In this document: one piece after another, positions 24,768-32,645 of the stretch
Numbering within the stretch: position 1 is the first letter of the stretch
How the letters are laid out: the number at the start of each line of letters is the position of its first letter
Made by a program: the position numbers and the translations under genes
Notes under the pieces: model-generated
Seen by the model: only the letters and a program-made list of their open reading frames with translations
What the model was told of the DNA's origin: nothing
Databases searched by the model: none
Source: Eggerthella lenta DSM 2243
Lineage (GTDB): Bacteria > Actinomycetota > Coriobacteriia > Coriobacteriales > Eggerthellaceae
Direction of reading: 5' to 3'
DNA: 64,000 nucleotides
Assembly: GCF_000024265.1 (NCBI RefSeq)
Contig: NC_013204.1
Coordinates: 496,001-560,000, forward strand

Positions 24768-26228
24768 GTGACAAGCAAGCATGCAGGCATAGCCCTTGGG
24801 GCGCTCGGTTTCGGTCTGTGCAAGACCGCGATTTCGGTTGCCTACATTACGGCGATGGGCTCGGTGTCCTCTACTGTCGGATTCGTGTCCGAGCTTGATT
24901 TCATGTTCGCGATGAACGCGATTTCGTTTGCGACGGCGCTTGCGATCATCGCGCTCGTGCGCGCAGGACGGCTTCGTCCGGGTGCGCTATCGCAAGTTCC
25001 GGCTGTGATCGCGTTGCTCGTCGGGTTCTTTTTGAGCGCTACCGGCGTAATGGCGGGGCTGCCGTTCGCGGCGACGGCCGTGTTCTACGGCGTGCTGTGC
25101 GGGTTCGCGCTCACGGTGCTCAATGCTGCATGGCTCGAGGCGTTCGTTGCGGAGCCCGATGCCGCTTACGGCGTCTACCAAATCGTGGGTGGGCTGATCG
25201 TTCAATGCGTGCTGGTGTCGGTGCTACCGCTTTTGGGGTCGCTTGCGGCAAGCGTGCTCTCCATTGTGGCGGTGGTCGTTTCGGCCTGCCTGCTCGTGCG
25301 ACTCAAGCGCATGCTCTCGTTTGCCGAGCGCGACGAGCTTCTTCCGGCGAACCGCGGCGATCGCCTCTCGTTGCTGCAGGCGTTCTTATGCCTGTTCGTG
25401 CTCGTGGGCGTTGTGGGCATCCTGCACACCACGGTACTGGGCTCGCAGTCCGAGAGCATCGTAGGCGATGTGAACATGTGGATGCCGCTGGTGGCGGCCA
25501 CGGCGATCACCGCGTTGGTGGCAGGGCTCACCATGCGACATCCCGATCCCACGGCCGTCTACAAGGGTTGTCTGCCCGCGATGCTGGCGATCCTCTCGTT
25601 GCTGCCGTTTTTCGGCGAAGCGCTCGGCGGGCTGGCCGGTCTCGTCATGATCACGTGCTACGACGTGTGCGGCATGGTGTTCCTGCTGTTCATAGTCGAT
25701 CGTGCACGCACGTTGCGCATGTCGAGCTATGTGCTGTCAAGCGTGTACCTGGGCGGCTCGGGTCTGTTCTTGGTGATCGGCCTGTCCATAGGCGGCGTTC
25801 TGGGCGCGCTCAGCGCCGATTACGGGCTGTCGTTGTTGACGCTGCTCGCGTTCGCGGCCATCTACCCGTTGGCCATCGTGCTGGTGGTCGCGTTGCGCCG
25901 CGCGCATCCGCAAAGCGCTTCCCATGCTACGGCGAGCGAACGCGAGGCGGGTGCGCCAAGCGCGGGCTCCGTTCCTACCGTCGATGACGCGCTGGGTGCT
26001 GGCGTCGATGCCGTTGCGGCGCGGTTCGAGCTGACGCCGCGCGAACGCGAGATATTGGGCTACTTAGCGCGCGGTCGCTCGGCCAGGTTCATCGCCGAGA
26101 CGTTGATCATTTCGGAGAACACCGTATGGGCACACATCAAGCGCGTCTACGCGAAAACAGGCGTCCATTCCAAGCAAGAGCTTATGAGCGTCGTCGAGCG
26201 ACAAGGGAGAAACGGGAAAGACGGGTAG
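24768..26228 (+). CDS. Membrane-bound LuxR-type transcriptional regulator
   Basis: 486 residues from the GTG at 24768, which has GGGAGG seven bases upstream; an in-frame ATG at 24747 lacks one. About 12 TM helices fill residues 5-390. A short linker leads to the HTH: LTPREREILGYLARGRS, ENTVWAHIKRVYAKTGV, SKQELMSVVE. Divergent from the Tat flavoprotein gene with a 276-bp shared control region (24492-24767) and probably its activator. Upstream GATAAGGTACAATGCG may include the -10 (TACAAT). Confidence 0.88.
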   Translation: MTSKHAGIALGALGFGLCKTAISVAYITAMGSVSSTVGFVSELDFMFAMNAISFATALAIIALVRAGRLRPGALSQVPAVIALLVGFFLSATGVMAGLPFAATAVFYGVLCGFALTVLNAAWLEAFVAEPDAAYGVYQIVGGLIVQCVLVSVLPLLGSLAASVLSIVAVVVSACLLVRLKRMLSFAERDELLPANRGDRLSLLQAFLCLFVLVGVVGILHTTVLGSQSESIVGDVNMWMPLVAATAITALVAGLTMRHPDPTAVYKGCLPAMLAILSLLPFFGEALGGLAGLVMITCYDVCGMVFLLFIVDRARTLRMSSYVLSSVYLGGSGLFLVIGLSIGGVLGALSADYGLSLLTLLAFAAIYPLAIVLVVALRRAHPQSASHATASEREAGAPSAGSVPTVDDALGAGVDAVAARFELTPREREILGYLARGRSARFIAETLIISENTVWAHIKRVYAKTGVHSKQELMSVVERQGRNGKDG

Positions 26229-26413
26229 AAAGCCTCAAGGACGACGGAGAGGGGCCGGCGTTGGCGTCAAGCCGTGCGCGCAAAGCGTCGCATCGGCAAC
26301 GGAACGCTCTGAGTGAAGGCGCAAGAAGCGCGGCCGCGTCGGCTCGAGCAACGTACCGCATATTTTTCTCCATATTCCTTGGGGATTGCTCGCGTGAGCG
26401 GGGTTTGCGTGGC

Positions 26414-26419
26414 TATAAT
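26414..26419 (+). promoter_or_regulatory. guaB -10 box
   Basis: Perfect TATAAT, 91 nt before guaB; no good -35 at the right distance. The 281-bp space after the LuxR gene (26229-26509) has no other visible feature. Confidence 0.5.
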
Positions 26420-26509
26420 AGCGGGTAACACCTGAGTAACGGATGCACGGCGAAGCGATATGCGCCTCGCGGCACCCCGACACCGCACCGACCGCAGATG
26501 GAGGAGTTC

Positions 26510-28030
26510 ATGGCATACTATTTCGACGAGCCGTCCCGAACCTTTAACGAGTACCTGCTCGTTCCCGGCTATTCTTCGGCCCAGTGCATTCCCGCCGAAG
26601 TCAGCCTGAAGACGCCGCTCGTGAAGTTCAAGCGCGGCGAAGAGCCCGCCATCTCGTTGAACATCCCCATGGTGTCCGCCATCATGCAGGCTGTGTCCGA
26701 CGACGGCATGGCCATCGCGCTTGCTACCGAAGGCGGCCTGTCGTTCGTGTACGGCTCCCAGACCATCGAGGACCAGGCCGCTATGGTCGCTCGCGTCAAG
26801 GACTACAAGGCCGGCTTCGTCACCAGCGACGCGAACCTCTCTCCCGAGATGACGCTGGCCGACGTGGTAGCCCTCAAGGAGGAGCACGGTCACTCCACCA
26901 TGCCCGTCACCGCCGACGGTTCGGCGCACGGCAAGCTGGTGGGCGTGGTCACCGATCGCGACTACCGTTTGTCCCGTATGTCCATGGACGCGAAGGTGGC
27001 CGACTTCATGACCCCGCGCGAGAAGATGATCGTGGCTCCGGCCGACACCAGCCTCAAGGTTGCCAACGACATCATCTGGGACAACAAGCTGAACTCCCTG
27101 CCCGTGGTGGACGACGACGATTGCCTCATGTACCTGGTGTTCCGCAAGGACTACGACTCTCATAAGTCGAATCCCAACGAGATGTTGGACGCGCACAAGC
27201 GCTACATGGTGGGCGCGGGCATCAACACGCGCGACTACGCCGAGCGCGTGCCGGCGCTGGTGGAGGCCGGTGCCGACGTGCTGTGCATCGACAGCTCCGA
27301 GGGTTATTCCGACTGGCAGAAGTTCACCATCGAGTGGATCCGCGAGCACTATGGCGACGACGTGAAGGTGGGCGCGGGCAACGTGGTGGACGCCGAGGGC
27401 TTCCGCTTCCTGGCCGATGCGGGCGCCGACTTCATCAAGGTGGGCATCGGCGGCGGCTCCATCTGCATCACGCGTGAGCAGAAGGGCATCGGCCGCGGCC
27501 AGGCCACCGCTACCATCGAAGTGGCGAAGGCACGCGACGAGTACTTCGAGGAGACGGGCGTGTACATTCCCATCTGCTCCGACGGCGGCATCGTGTACGA
27601 TCATCATCTGACGCTTGCTCTGGCCATGGGCTCCGACTTCGTCATGCTGGGCCGCTACTTCGCCCGTTTCGACGAGAGCCCCACGAACAAGGTGAACATC
27701 AACGGCTCCTACATGAAGGAGTACTGGGGCGAGGGTTCGGCTCGCGCGCGCAACTGGCAGCGCTACGACCTGGGCGGCGACAAGAAGGGCATGTCGTTCG
27801 AGGAGGGCGTCGACAGCTACGTGCCGTACGCCGGCTCGCTGAAGGACAACGTCGACCTCACGCTGTCGAAGGTGAAGTCCACGATGTGCAACTGCGGCGC
27901 GCTGACCATCCCCGAGCTGCAGGAGAAGGCGAAGCTGACCATCGTCTCGTCCACGTCCATCGTCGAGGGCGGCGCCCACGACGTGGTGCTGAAGGACAAG
28001 ACCCCCTACGTGAGCAGCAGCATCCACTAA
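26510..28030 (+). CDS. guaB: Inosine-5'-monophosphate dehydrogenase
   Basis: 506 residues. The ATG at 26510 is used because GGAGGAG directly precedes it; an ATG at 26498 lies inside that ribosome site. The TIM barrel starts with SLKTPL ... [12 protein letters not shown]. The two CBS domains occupy about 105-225 ([12 protein letters not shown] ... [19 protein letters not shown]). Catalytic loop: [41 protein letters not shown] is the phosphate-binding part. Converts IMP to XMP with NAD, the committed step to guanine nucleotides. Monocistronic, with a strong terminator. Confidence 0.95.
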   Translation: MAYYFDEPSRTFNEYLLVPGYSSAQCIPAEVSLKTPLVKFKRGEEPAISLNIPMVSAIMQAVSDDGMAIALATEGGLSFVYGSQTIEDQAAMVARVKDYKAGFVTSDANLSPEMTLADVVALKEEHGHSTMPVTADGSAHGKLVGVVTDRDYRLSRMSMDAKVADFMTPREKMIVAPADTSLKVANDIIWDNKLNSLPVVDDDDCLMYLVFRKDYDSHKSNPNEMLDAHKRYMVGAGINTRDYAERVPALVEAGADVLCIDSSEGYSDWQKFTIEWIREHYGDDVKVGAGNVVDAEGFRFLADAGADFIKVGIGGGSICITREQKGIGRGQATATIEVAKARDEYFEETGVYIPICSDGGIVYDHHLTLALAMGSDFVMLGRYFARFDESPTNKVNINGSYMKEYWGEGSARARNWQRYDLGGDKKGMSFEEGVDSYVPYAGSLKDNVDLTLSKVKSTMCNCGALTIPELQEKAKLTIVSSTSIVEGGAHDVVLKDKTPYVSSSIH

Positions 28031-28057
28031 ACCTGTCTGCTTGGAACACGCACTGGA

Positions 28058-28091
28058 AACGCCGCCCGGACGAACGGGCGGCGTTTTTTTT
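28058..28091 (+). terminator. guaB terminator
   Basis: AACGCCGCCCG / CGGGCGGCGTT stem (11 bp, 6-nt loop) continuing into a long T run. The following 170 bp to the LysR stop hold no gene; a parS-like sequence with three mismatches is at 28247-28262. Confidence 0.92.
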
Positions 28092-28268
28092 GCGTGCCGA
28101 GAGGGATGGGGGCTTCGAGGGTGCCCGAGCTCGTTGGGCCGTGAGGGGCGGGAGCGCACGCGAGTCGCGATGGGAGCGCGCCCAGCTGCGATGCTCCGGG
28201 GCTTCGAGGACGGGCGTGCGCACGGGCCGCGAGGGGGCGTAACAAGAGTTTCATGTGGAACACTTGTG

Positions 28269-29192
28269 CTAAAGGTGCGGCTCTACGGTGGGGTCGGCGC
28301 CGATGATGGCGTGCAGCTCGTCGATGTAGCGCAGCAGCAGGTCGCTCGGGCGGCGCTCGTTGTGCATGATGTAGCCCACCTGCATTGTCTCGTCCACGTC
28401 CAACGGGATGCTGGCGATGCCCGAGTGCATCTCGGCCGACAGCACGCCGGTGGACAGGGTGTATCCGTTGTAGCTGGTCAGCAGGTTGGTGAGCGTGCCG
28501 CGGTCGGAGATGCGGATGTTGCGCTTGTGCGGCAGGTGGCTGAGCGGCTCTTCGGAATAGTAGAACGAATTCGTAGTGCCCTGCTCGAACGAGTAGCGCG
28601 GGTAGTCGGCCAGGTCGTCGGGTCGCAGCAGCGTGGCGCCCGCCAGCGGGTGGTGCTCGCCCACGAACACGTGCACGCGCGCGTCGAACAGGGGAGCGTA
28701 GGCCACGTCGGCGTCGTCGAACGCCTTCTGCAGCACGCGCCGGTTGAAGTCGTCGGTGTACAGGATGCCCACTTCGCTGCGGAACGTGCGCACGTCGTCG
28801 ATGATCTCGGCCGTGGTGCTTTCGCGCAGGATGAACTCGTACTCCTCGCCCTTGCAGCCTTCCACCACGTTCACGAACGCCTGCACGCTGAACGCGTAGT
28901 GCTGCGTGGACACGGCCAGCCGCAGGTGGGTGGAGCCTTTATCGGCGTAGCGCATCTCCAGCATGTCGGCCTGCTCGATCACCTGGCGCGCGTAGCCTAG
29001 AAGCTCGGTGCCGTCGTTCGTCAGCGTCACGCCGCGGTTGCTGCGCGTGAACACGGTGATGCCCAGCTCCTGCTCAAGCTCCTTGATGGCGGTCGAGAGG
29101 TTCGACTGCGACGCGTACAGGTTCTGCGCCGCCGCGTTGATGGAGCCGTACTCCGCGATGGCGATGAGGTAGCGCAGCTGCTGCAAGGTCAT
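28269..29192 (-). CDS. LysR-family transcriptional regulator
   Basis: 307 residues. N-terminal winged HTH: MTLQQLRYLIAIAEYGSIN, AAAQNLYASQSNLSTAIKEL, ELGITVFTRSNRGVTLT. The effector-binding half (from about 90) includes LRLAVSTQHYAFSVQAFVNV and YNGYTLSTGVLS. It is divergent from the PaaK-like ligase. Its effector domain is similar to the free-standing protein at 30879 (SEEPLSHLPHKRNI versus AEEALASVPRAKSI; NGYTLSTG versus NGYTVTSG). Probably controls the ligase in response to an aromatic acid or its CoA ester (inference). Confidence 0.9.
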   Translation of the reverse strand: MTLQQLRYLIAIAEYGSINAAAQNLYASQSNLSTAIKELEQELGITVFTRSNRGVTLTNDGTELLGYARQVIEQADMLEMRYADKGSTHLRLAVSTQHYAFSVQAFVNVVEGCKGEEYEFILRESTTAEIIDDVRTFRSEVGILYTDDFNRRVLQKAFDDADVAYAPLFDARVHVFVGEHHPLAGATLLRPDDLADYPRYSFEQGTTNSFYYSEEPLSHLPHKRNIRISDRGTLTNLLTSYNGYTLSTGVLSAEMHSGIASIPLDVDETMQVGYIMHNERRPSDLLLRYIDELHAIIGADPTVEPHL

Positions 29193-29257
29193 TGAAGATG
29201 CCTTCCGAGTTGGGACGTCAGGTGGTTCGATCTACGTTCTTTCTCTCATTGTACCCA

Positions 29258-29278
29258 GCTATCTGCTGAATCGATAGC
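29258..29278. promoter_or_regulatory. Candidate LysR operator
   Basis: GCTATC - 9 nt - GATAGC, a 21-bp dyad in the space between the divergent LysR and ligase genes. Confidence 0.5.
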
Positions 29279-29381
29279 AAACCATCAAAACATCGAATGA
29301 CCCGAAAGGTTGTGTTTGAGCCGCGTTCGTGGTTTCATGCAATACGCTGCATTGCGCGCATATGTCCTGGTAGCGAACGAA

Positions 29382-29397
29382 TGTTTCACGTGAAACA
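29382..29397. promoter_or_regulatory. parS: parS site 3
   Basis: Perfect TGTTTCACGTGAAACA in the leader of the CoA ligase; the flanking GAA/TTC extends the palindrome to 22 bp as at 11621-11642. Confidence 0.92.
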
Positions 29398-29467
29398 TTC
29401 CGAAGCTCAACTCGGCGGGGCGAACGCGCTGGCAGCGACGAAACCGCATGACGAACAAGGAGTAACC

Positions 29468-30811
29468 ATGGCGAAGGACATCCCCTACGATCAGAAGTAC
29501 TATGATCCGGAGATCGAATGCATGCCGCGGCCGGAGCTTGAGGCGCTGCAGCTTGAGCGCCTGAAGGACATGGTGGCCTACGCATACGACAACACGGTGT
29601 ACTACAAGCGCGCGTTCGACGAGGCCGGCGTGAAGCCGGGCGACATCGAATCGCTCGACGACATCGCGAAGTTCCCCTTCTGCGACAAGAAGACGGAACG
29701 CGAGACGCAGCATGTGGGCAGCTTCTTCGGTGAGATGTGCTCCGTGCCCGAGGAAGAGGTCATCTTCATGGCCACCTCGTCCGGCTCGACGGGCGTGCCC
29801 ACGGTCAGCCCCTTCACGCAGGAGGACTTCGACCTATGGCAGGACACCGAGGCTCGTTTGTTCTGGCAGGCGGGCATGCGCCCGAACGACCGCTACGTGC
29901 ACGGCCTGAACTTCGCCCTGTACGTGGGCGGCCCCGACGTCATCGGCGCGCAGCGCCTGGGCGCGCTGGCCATCTGGGTGGGTGCCGTGCCGTCCGACCG
30001 CCTGCTGTTCGTGCTCAAGCAGTACCAGCCCACCATCATCTGGACGTCGCCGTCCTACGCGTGGCACCTCGGCGAGATCGCCAAGGAGAAGGGCTTCGAC
30101 CCCAAGGAAGACTTCAACATCCACACCATCATCGTGGCCGGCGAGGCGGGTGGCTCCATCAAGTCCACGCGCGAGGCCATCGAGAACCTCTGGGGCGCGA
30201 AGGTGGTCGACTTCTACGGCCTGTCCGATATCTACGGTGCCTGCGCCGCTGCGTGCGAGGCGCACGACGGCCTGCACATCGTGGAGGACCAGATCCTCGT
30301 GGAGACGGTGGATCCGACGACCGGCGAAGTGCTGGCTCCGGGTGAGACGGGCGAGCTGGTGTACACGACGCTGTGCAAGAAGGCTCGCCCGATGATCCGT
30401 TTCCGCACGGGCGACATCGGCTACGTGAGCACTGACACCTGCGAATGCGGCCGCACGCTGGCGCGCATTCACGTGACCGGCCGCAAGGACGAGATGTTCA
30501 TCGTGGGCGCCGTCAACGTGTTCCCCAGCGACATCGAGTACGTGGTGCGCGGTCTGGACGGTCTCACGGGCGAGTACTCCATCCGTGTGTACGAGAAGAA
30601 CTTCACCTGCAAGTACGAAGTGTCCGTGGAGCGCTCGCTGGGCAGCGACGAGCCGTACGACGAGGTGGCAAGCCGCACGGAAGCTGCGCTCAAGGCGCAC
30701 ACCGGCGTGCGTCCTGCCAAGGTTATTGTGTATGATGCAGGCAAGCTGGGCACGTCGTCCGAACACAAGGCCTCCAGGTTCATTGATGAACGTGGCTGCG
30801 TTACGCGATAA
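29468..30811 (+). CDS. Phenylacetate-CoA ligase-like AMP-forming enzyme
   Basis: 447 residues from MAKDIPYDQKYYDP, with AAGGAGT before the ATG. Acyl-adenylate motifs: ATSSGSTGVPT (P-loop-like), FYGLSDIYG, RFRTGDIGY, then GRKDEMFIVGAVNVFPSDIE of the small C-terminal domain. Length and motifs match PaaK, which makes aryl-acetyl-CoA from acid, ATP and CoA. PaaK paralogues partner with 2-oxoacid:ferredoxin oxidoreductases in anaerobes degrading aromatic amino acids. Control is probably by the divergent LysR protein. The next gene encodes a LysR effector domain only. Confidence 0.9.
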   Translation: MAKDIPYDQKYYDPEIECMPRPELEALQLERLKDMVAYAYDNTVYYKRAFDEAGVKPGDIESLDDIAKFPFCDKKTERETQHVGSFFGEMCSVPEEEVIFMATSSGSTGVPTVSPFTQEDFDLWQDTEARLFWQAGMRPNDRYVHGLNFALYVGGPDVIGAQRLGALAIWVGAVPSDRLLFVLKQYQPTIIWTSPSYAWHLGEIAKEKGFDPKEDFNIHTIIVAGEAGGSIKSTREAIENLWGAKVVDFYGLSDIYGACAAACEAHDGLHIVEDQILVETVDPTTGEVLAPGETGELVYTTLCKKARPMIRFRTGDIGYVSTDTCECGRTLARIHVTGRKDEMFIVGAVNVFPSDIEYVVRGLDGLTGEYSIRVYEKNFTCKYEVSVERSLGSDEPYDEVASRTEAALKAHTGVRPAKVIVYDAGKLGTSSEHKASRFIDERGCVTR

Positions 30812-30817
30812 CCCCCC

Positions 30818-30860
30818 GTCATCCTGAGCGGAGCGCCGTAGGCGCGGAGTCGAAGGATCT
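30818..30860. repeat. Intergenic REP-type repeat (GTCATCCTGAGCG...CGAAGGATCT)
   Basis: GTCATCCTGAGCG, then GAGCGCCGTAGGCGCGGA, then GTCGAAGGATCT. Repeats of this kind are common between genes in many bacterial genomes. It lies 6 nt after the ligase stop and 18 nt before the next start. Related sequences: 4341 and, in frame, 39104. Confidence 0.75.
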
Positions 30861-30878
30861 TGCTGAAAGGAACCACTT

Positions 30879-31538
30879 ATGACTGTTGAAACCACCTTCG
30901 CCGTTTCCGGGCAGCACTACCTGTTCAACGTGCAGACGTTCGCCCACACCGTGCTAGCGCTGGGCGGCGACGCGTACGCCTACGCGCTGCGCGACCGCAC
31001 TACGCAGGGCGTCATCGACGACGTCGCCGGCGGGAAGAGCGACTTGGGCGTGCTGTTTCAGACTTCGGCCACGGCTGACGAGGTGAACGCTGCACTGGAT
31101 GCCGCGGGTCTCGAATTCGTCGAGCTCATCCAGTCGGCGCCGCGCGTGGCGCTGCCGAAGAGCCACCCGATGGTGAACGCCTCCAGTCTCTCGCTGGAGG
31201 ATATGGAGGATTTCCCGTACCTGTATTTCGAGCAGGACGAGGATTCGCCGGTCGCGTTCGCCGAGGAAGCGCTGGCCAGCGTGCCGCGCGCCAAGAGCAT
31301 CGCCTGCACCGACCGCGCGTCGCTGTCCGAGCTGATCGTGGCGCTGAACGGCTACACCGTGACCAGCGGCATCCTCGTGGGCATCTCCGACGGCGCGGGC
31401 CTGAACACCGTGCCGCTGGACACCGACGTGAAGCTGCACCTGGGCTACGTGGTGCGCAAGGGCGAAGCGCTCAGCGACATCGGCCAGCGCTTCGTCGACA
31501 CCCTCAAGAAGAACCTCGAGAAGTACGCGCGGTTCTAG
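30879..31538 (+). CDS. Stand-alone LysR effector-binding domain (no HTH)
   Basis: 219 residues, with GAAAGGAA before the ATG. The whole protein is a type-2 periplasmic-binding-fold domain like the C-terminal part of LysR proteins: FAVSGQHYLFNVQTFAHTVL, DLGVLFQTSA, then SLSLEDMEDFPYLYFEQDED and CTDRASLSELIVALNGYTVT. No helix-turn-helix precedes it. It closely parallels the effector half of the LysR at 28269, and lies in the same transcription unit as the CoA ligase. It may sense the ligase substrate or bind the LysR partner (inference). No signal peptide, so it is cytosolic. Confidence 0.82.
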   Translation: MTVETTFAVSGQHYLFNVQTFAHTVLALGGDAYAYALRDRTTQGVIDDVAGGKSDLGVLFQTSATADEVNAALDAAGLEFVELIQSAPRVALPKSHPMVNASSLSLEDMEDFPYLYFEQDEDSPVAFAEEALASVPRAKSIACTDRASLSELIVALNGYTVTSGILVGISDGAGLNTVPLDTDVKLHLGYVVRKGEALSDIGQRFVDTLKKNLEKYARF

Positions 31539-31540
31539 GG

Positions 31541-31664
31541 TTTCGGCGGCCTGCCGGCCGCCGAAACAAGCCGACGCTGCGGGCCGCTCTGGCACCCCAT
31601 CTTCGCGCGATCCCGCAAGCTCGCGTACCGAAGCATCCCCTGCGGGGACTTCCTGCGGGGCGCG
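31541..31664. repeat. 124-nt palindromic element, intergenic copy
   Basis: An 11-bp hairpin TTTCGGCGGCC-TGCC-GGCCGCCGAAA (31541-31566), two bases, then a 96-nt conserved body ending GGACTTCCTGCGGGGCGCG. The second copy, of identical length and layout, is at 39418-39541 inside a coding sequence. The hairpin starts 3 nt after the stop of the preceding gene and may also act as its terminator. Confidence 0.85.
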
Positions 31665-31703
31665 TGTCGTCTGCGATCCGCAGGTCGAGCAACAGCGAAC
31701 GGA

Positions 31704-31719
31704 TGTTTCACGTGAAACA
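31704..31719. promoter_or_regulatory. parS: parS site 4
   Basis: Perfect TGTTTCACGTGAAACA, within a longer dyad GGATG...CATCC, 40 bp after the 124-nt element. Confidence 0.92.
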
Positions 31720-31764
31720 TCCGCGGGTTGCGCTCTCGTTCGCGGCGCGTGAACCCTCTTGCCT

Positions 31765-31806
31765 GCGCTTGTCCTAAAAGGGGACAGCCCCTTTTAGGAC
31801 AAGCGC
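31765..31806. repeat. 19-bp perfect inverted repeat
   Basis: GCGCTTGTCCTAAAAGGGG - ACAG - CCCCTTTTAGGACAAGCGC. It lies 20 nt beyond the TetR stop (minus strand) and could end that transcript, although no T-run follows. Confidence 0.75.
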
Positions 31807-31826
31807 GCGTCGCATCTCGGCGTTTG

Positions 31827-32417
31827 CTATTGCCGCTTCGCGTCCAGAAGGAGCAGGTCGACTGCTTTGTTCCACACGGCGACAGCGTCGACGTCCGCAT
31901 TCTGCGCCACGAGCGTGCTGAAACCCGAAGTGATGACGTACAGGTATTGCGCCGCGTTCTCGACATCGAAGCGCGGGGGGAGCGCTCCGATGTCCGCGCC
32001 GTGCTTCAAAACGGCGGCGAACGCTTCGATCGTGGTCTTCGTGAGCCGTTGCTGATGCTGGGCTACGGCGGGTATTCTCGTCGCCTGCATGTCGATTTCC
32101 GCGAGAACGCGTCGGCGCTCTTCGTCCCCGTGGTAGCTTGCGAGGATCGATCGGCCCATCGCATGCAGATACGAATAGTACTCTCCCCGGTCGTCGATCG
32201 AGGCGAATTCCGTATCGTCCGGATCGAGCACCGGATGCAGGCTTTTCACCATGTCCAAGAACAGCTCTTCTTTCGATGCGAAATAGTAGTACAACGCCGG
32301 TTTGGAGACGCCGACGGCGGCACATACCTGGTTCATGGATGCCTTGTCGTAGCCTTTTTCGGCTACCAAGGCGTACATGGCGCTCACTATCTTGTCTCGA
32401 GTGCTAGGTTCGCTCAC
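31827..32417 (-). CDS. TetR-family repressor of the agmatine operon
   Basis: 196 residues. N-terminal TetR HTH: DKIVSAMYALVAEKGYDKAS, MNQVCAAVGVSKPALYYYF, ASKEELFLDM. The C-terminal ligand and dimerisation region is not assignable to a known ligand. Divergent from the agmatine deiminase gene, with an 18-bp palindrome at 32564 placed over that gene's predicted transcription start. It therefore probably represses the operon and releases on an amine or related inducer (inference). Confidence 0.9.
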   Translation of the reverse strand: MSEPSTRDKIVSAMYALVAEKGYDKASMNQVCAAVGVSKPALYYYFASKEELFLDMVKSLHPVLDPDDTEFASIDDRGEYYSYLHAMGRSILASYHGDEERRRVLAEIDMQATRIPAVAQHQQRLTKTTIEAFAAVLKHGADIGALPPRFDVENAAQYLYVITSGFSTLVAQNADVDAVAVWNKAVDLLLLDAKRQ

Positions 32418-32529
32418 AGCTCAAGCCTTTCTTCAAAAGGGGCTGGTACAACAATAGCATATACGTGAGCAGGACGGATATAGTTGCTCGCCTGCTCGCC
32501 CGGCTGCCGCGCATCTCCTGTTTTTCATG

Positions 32530-32558
32530 TTGACGAAGGGATCTTCAGTTGCTATAGT
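32530..32558 (+). promoter_or_regulatory. Promoter of the agmatine operon
   Basis: TTGACG (32530-32535), exactly 17 bp, TATAGT (32553-32558). The predicted start falls in the palindrome that follows. Confidence 0.8.
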
Positions 32559-32563
32559 ACTAC

Positions 32564-32581
32564 TTACTTACCGGTAGGTAA
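32564..32581. promoter_or_regulatory. TetR-type operator
   Basis: TTACTTACCGGTAGGTAA, an 18-bp palindrome with one mismatched pair, covering about +1 to +18 of the predicted transcript. Its position suits a repressor. Confidence 0.7.
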
Positions 32582-32645
32582 ACACTATACGAAGTGTTGG
32601 AAGAGGACGAACTCGTTCGCTTCCCATGGCACGGAGGAGGAACCC

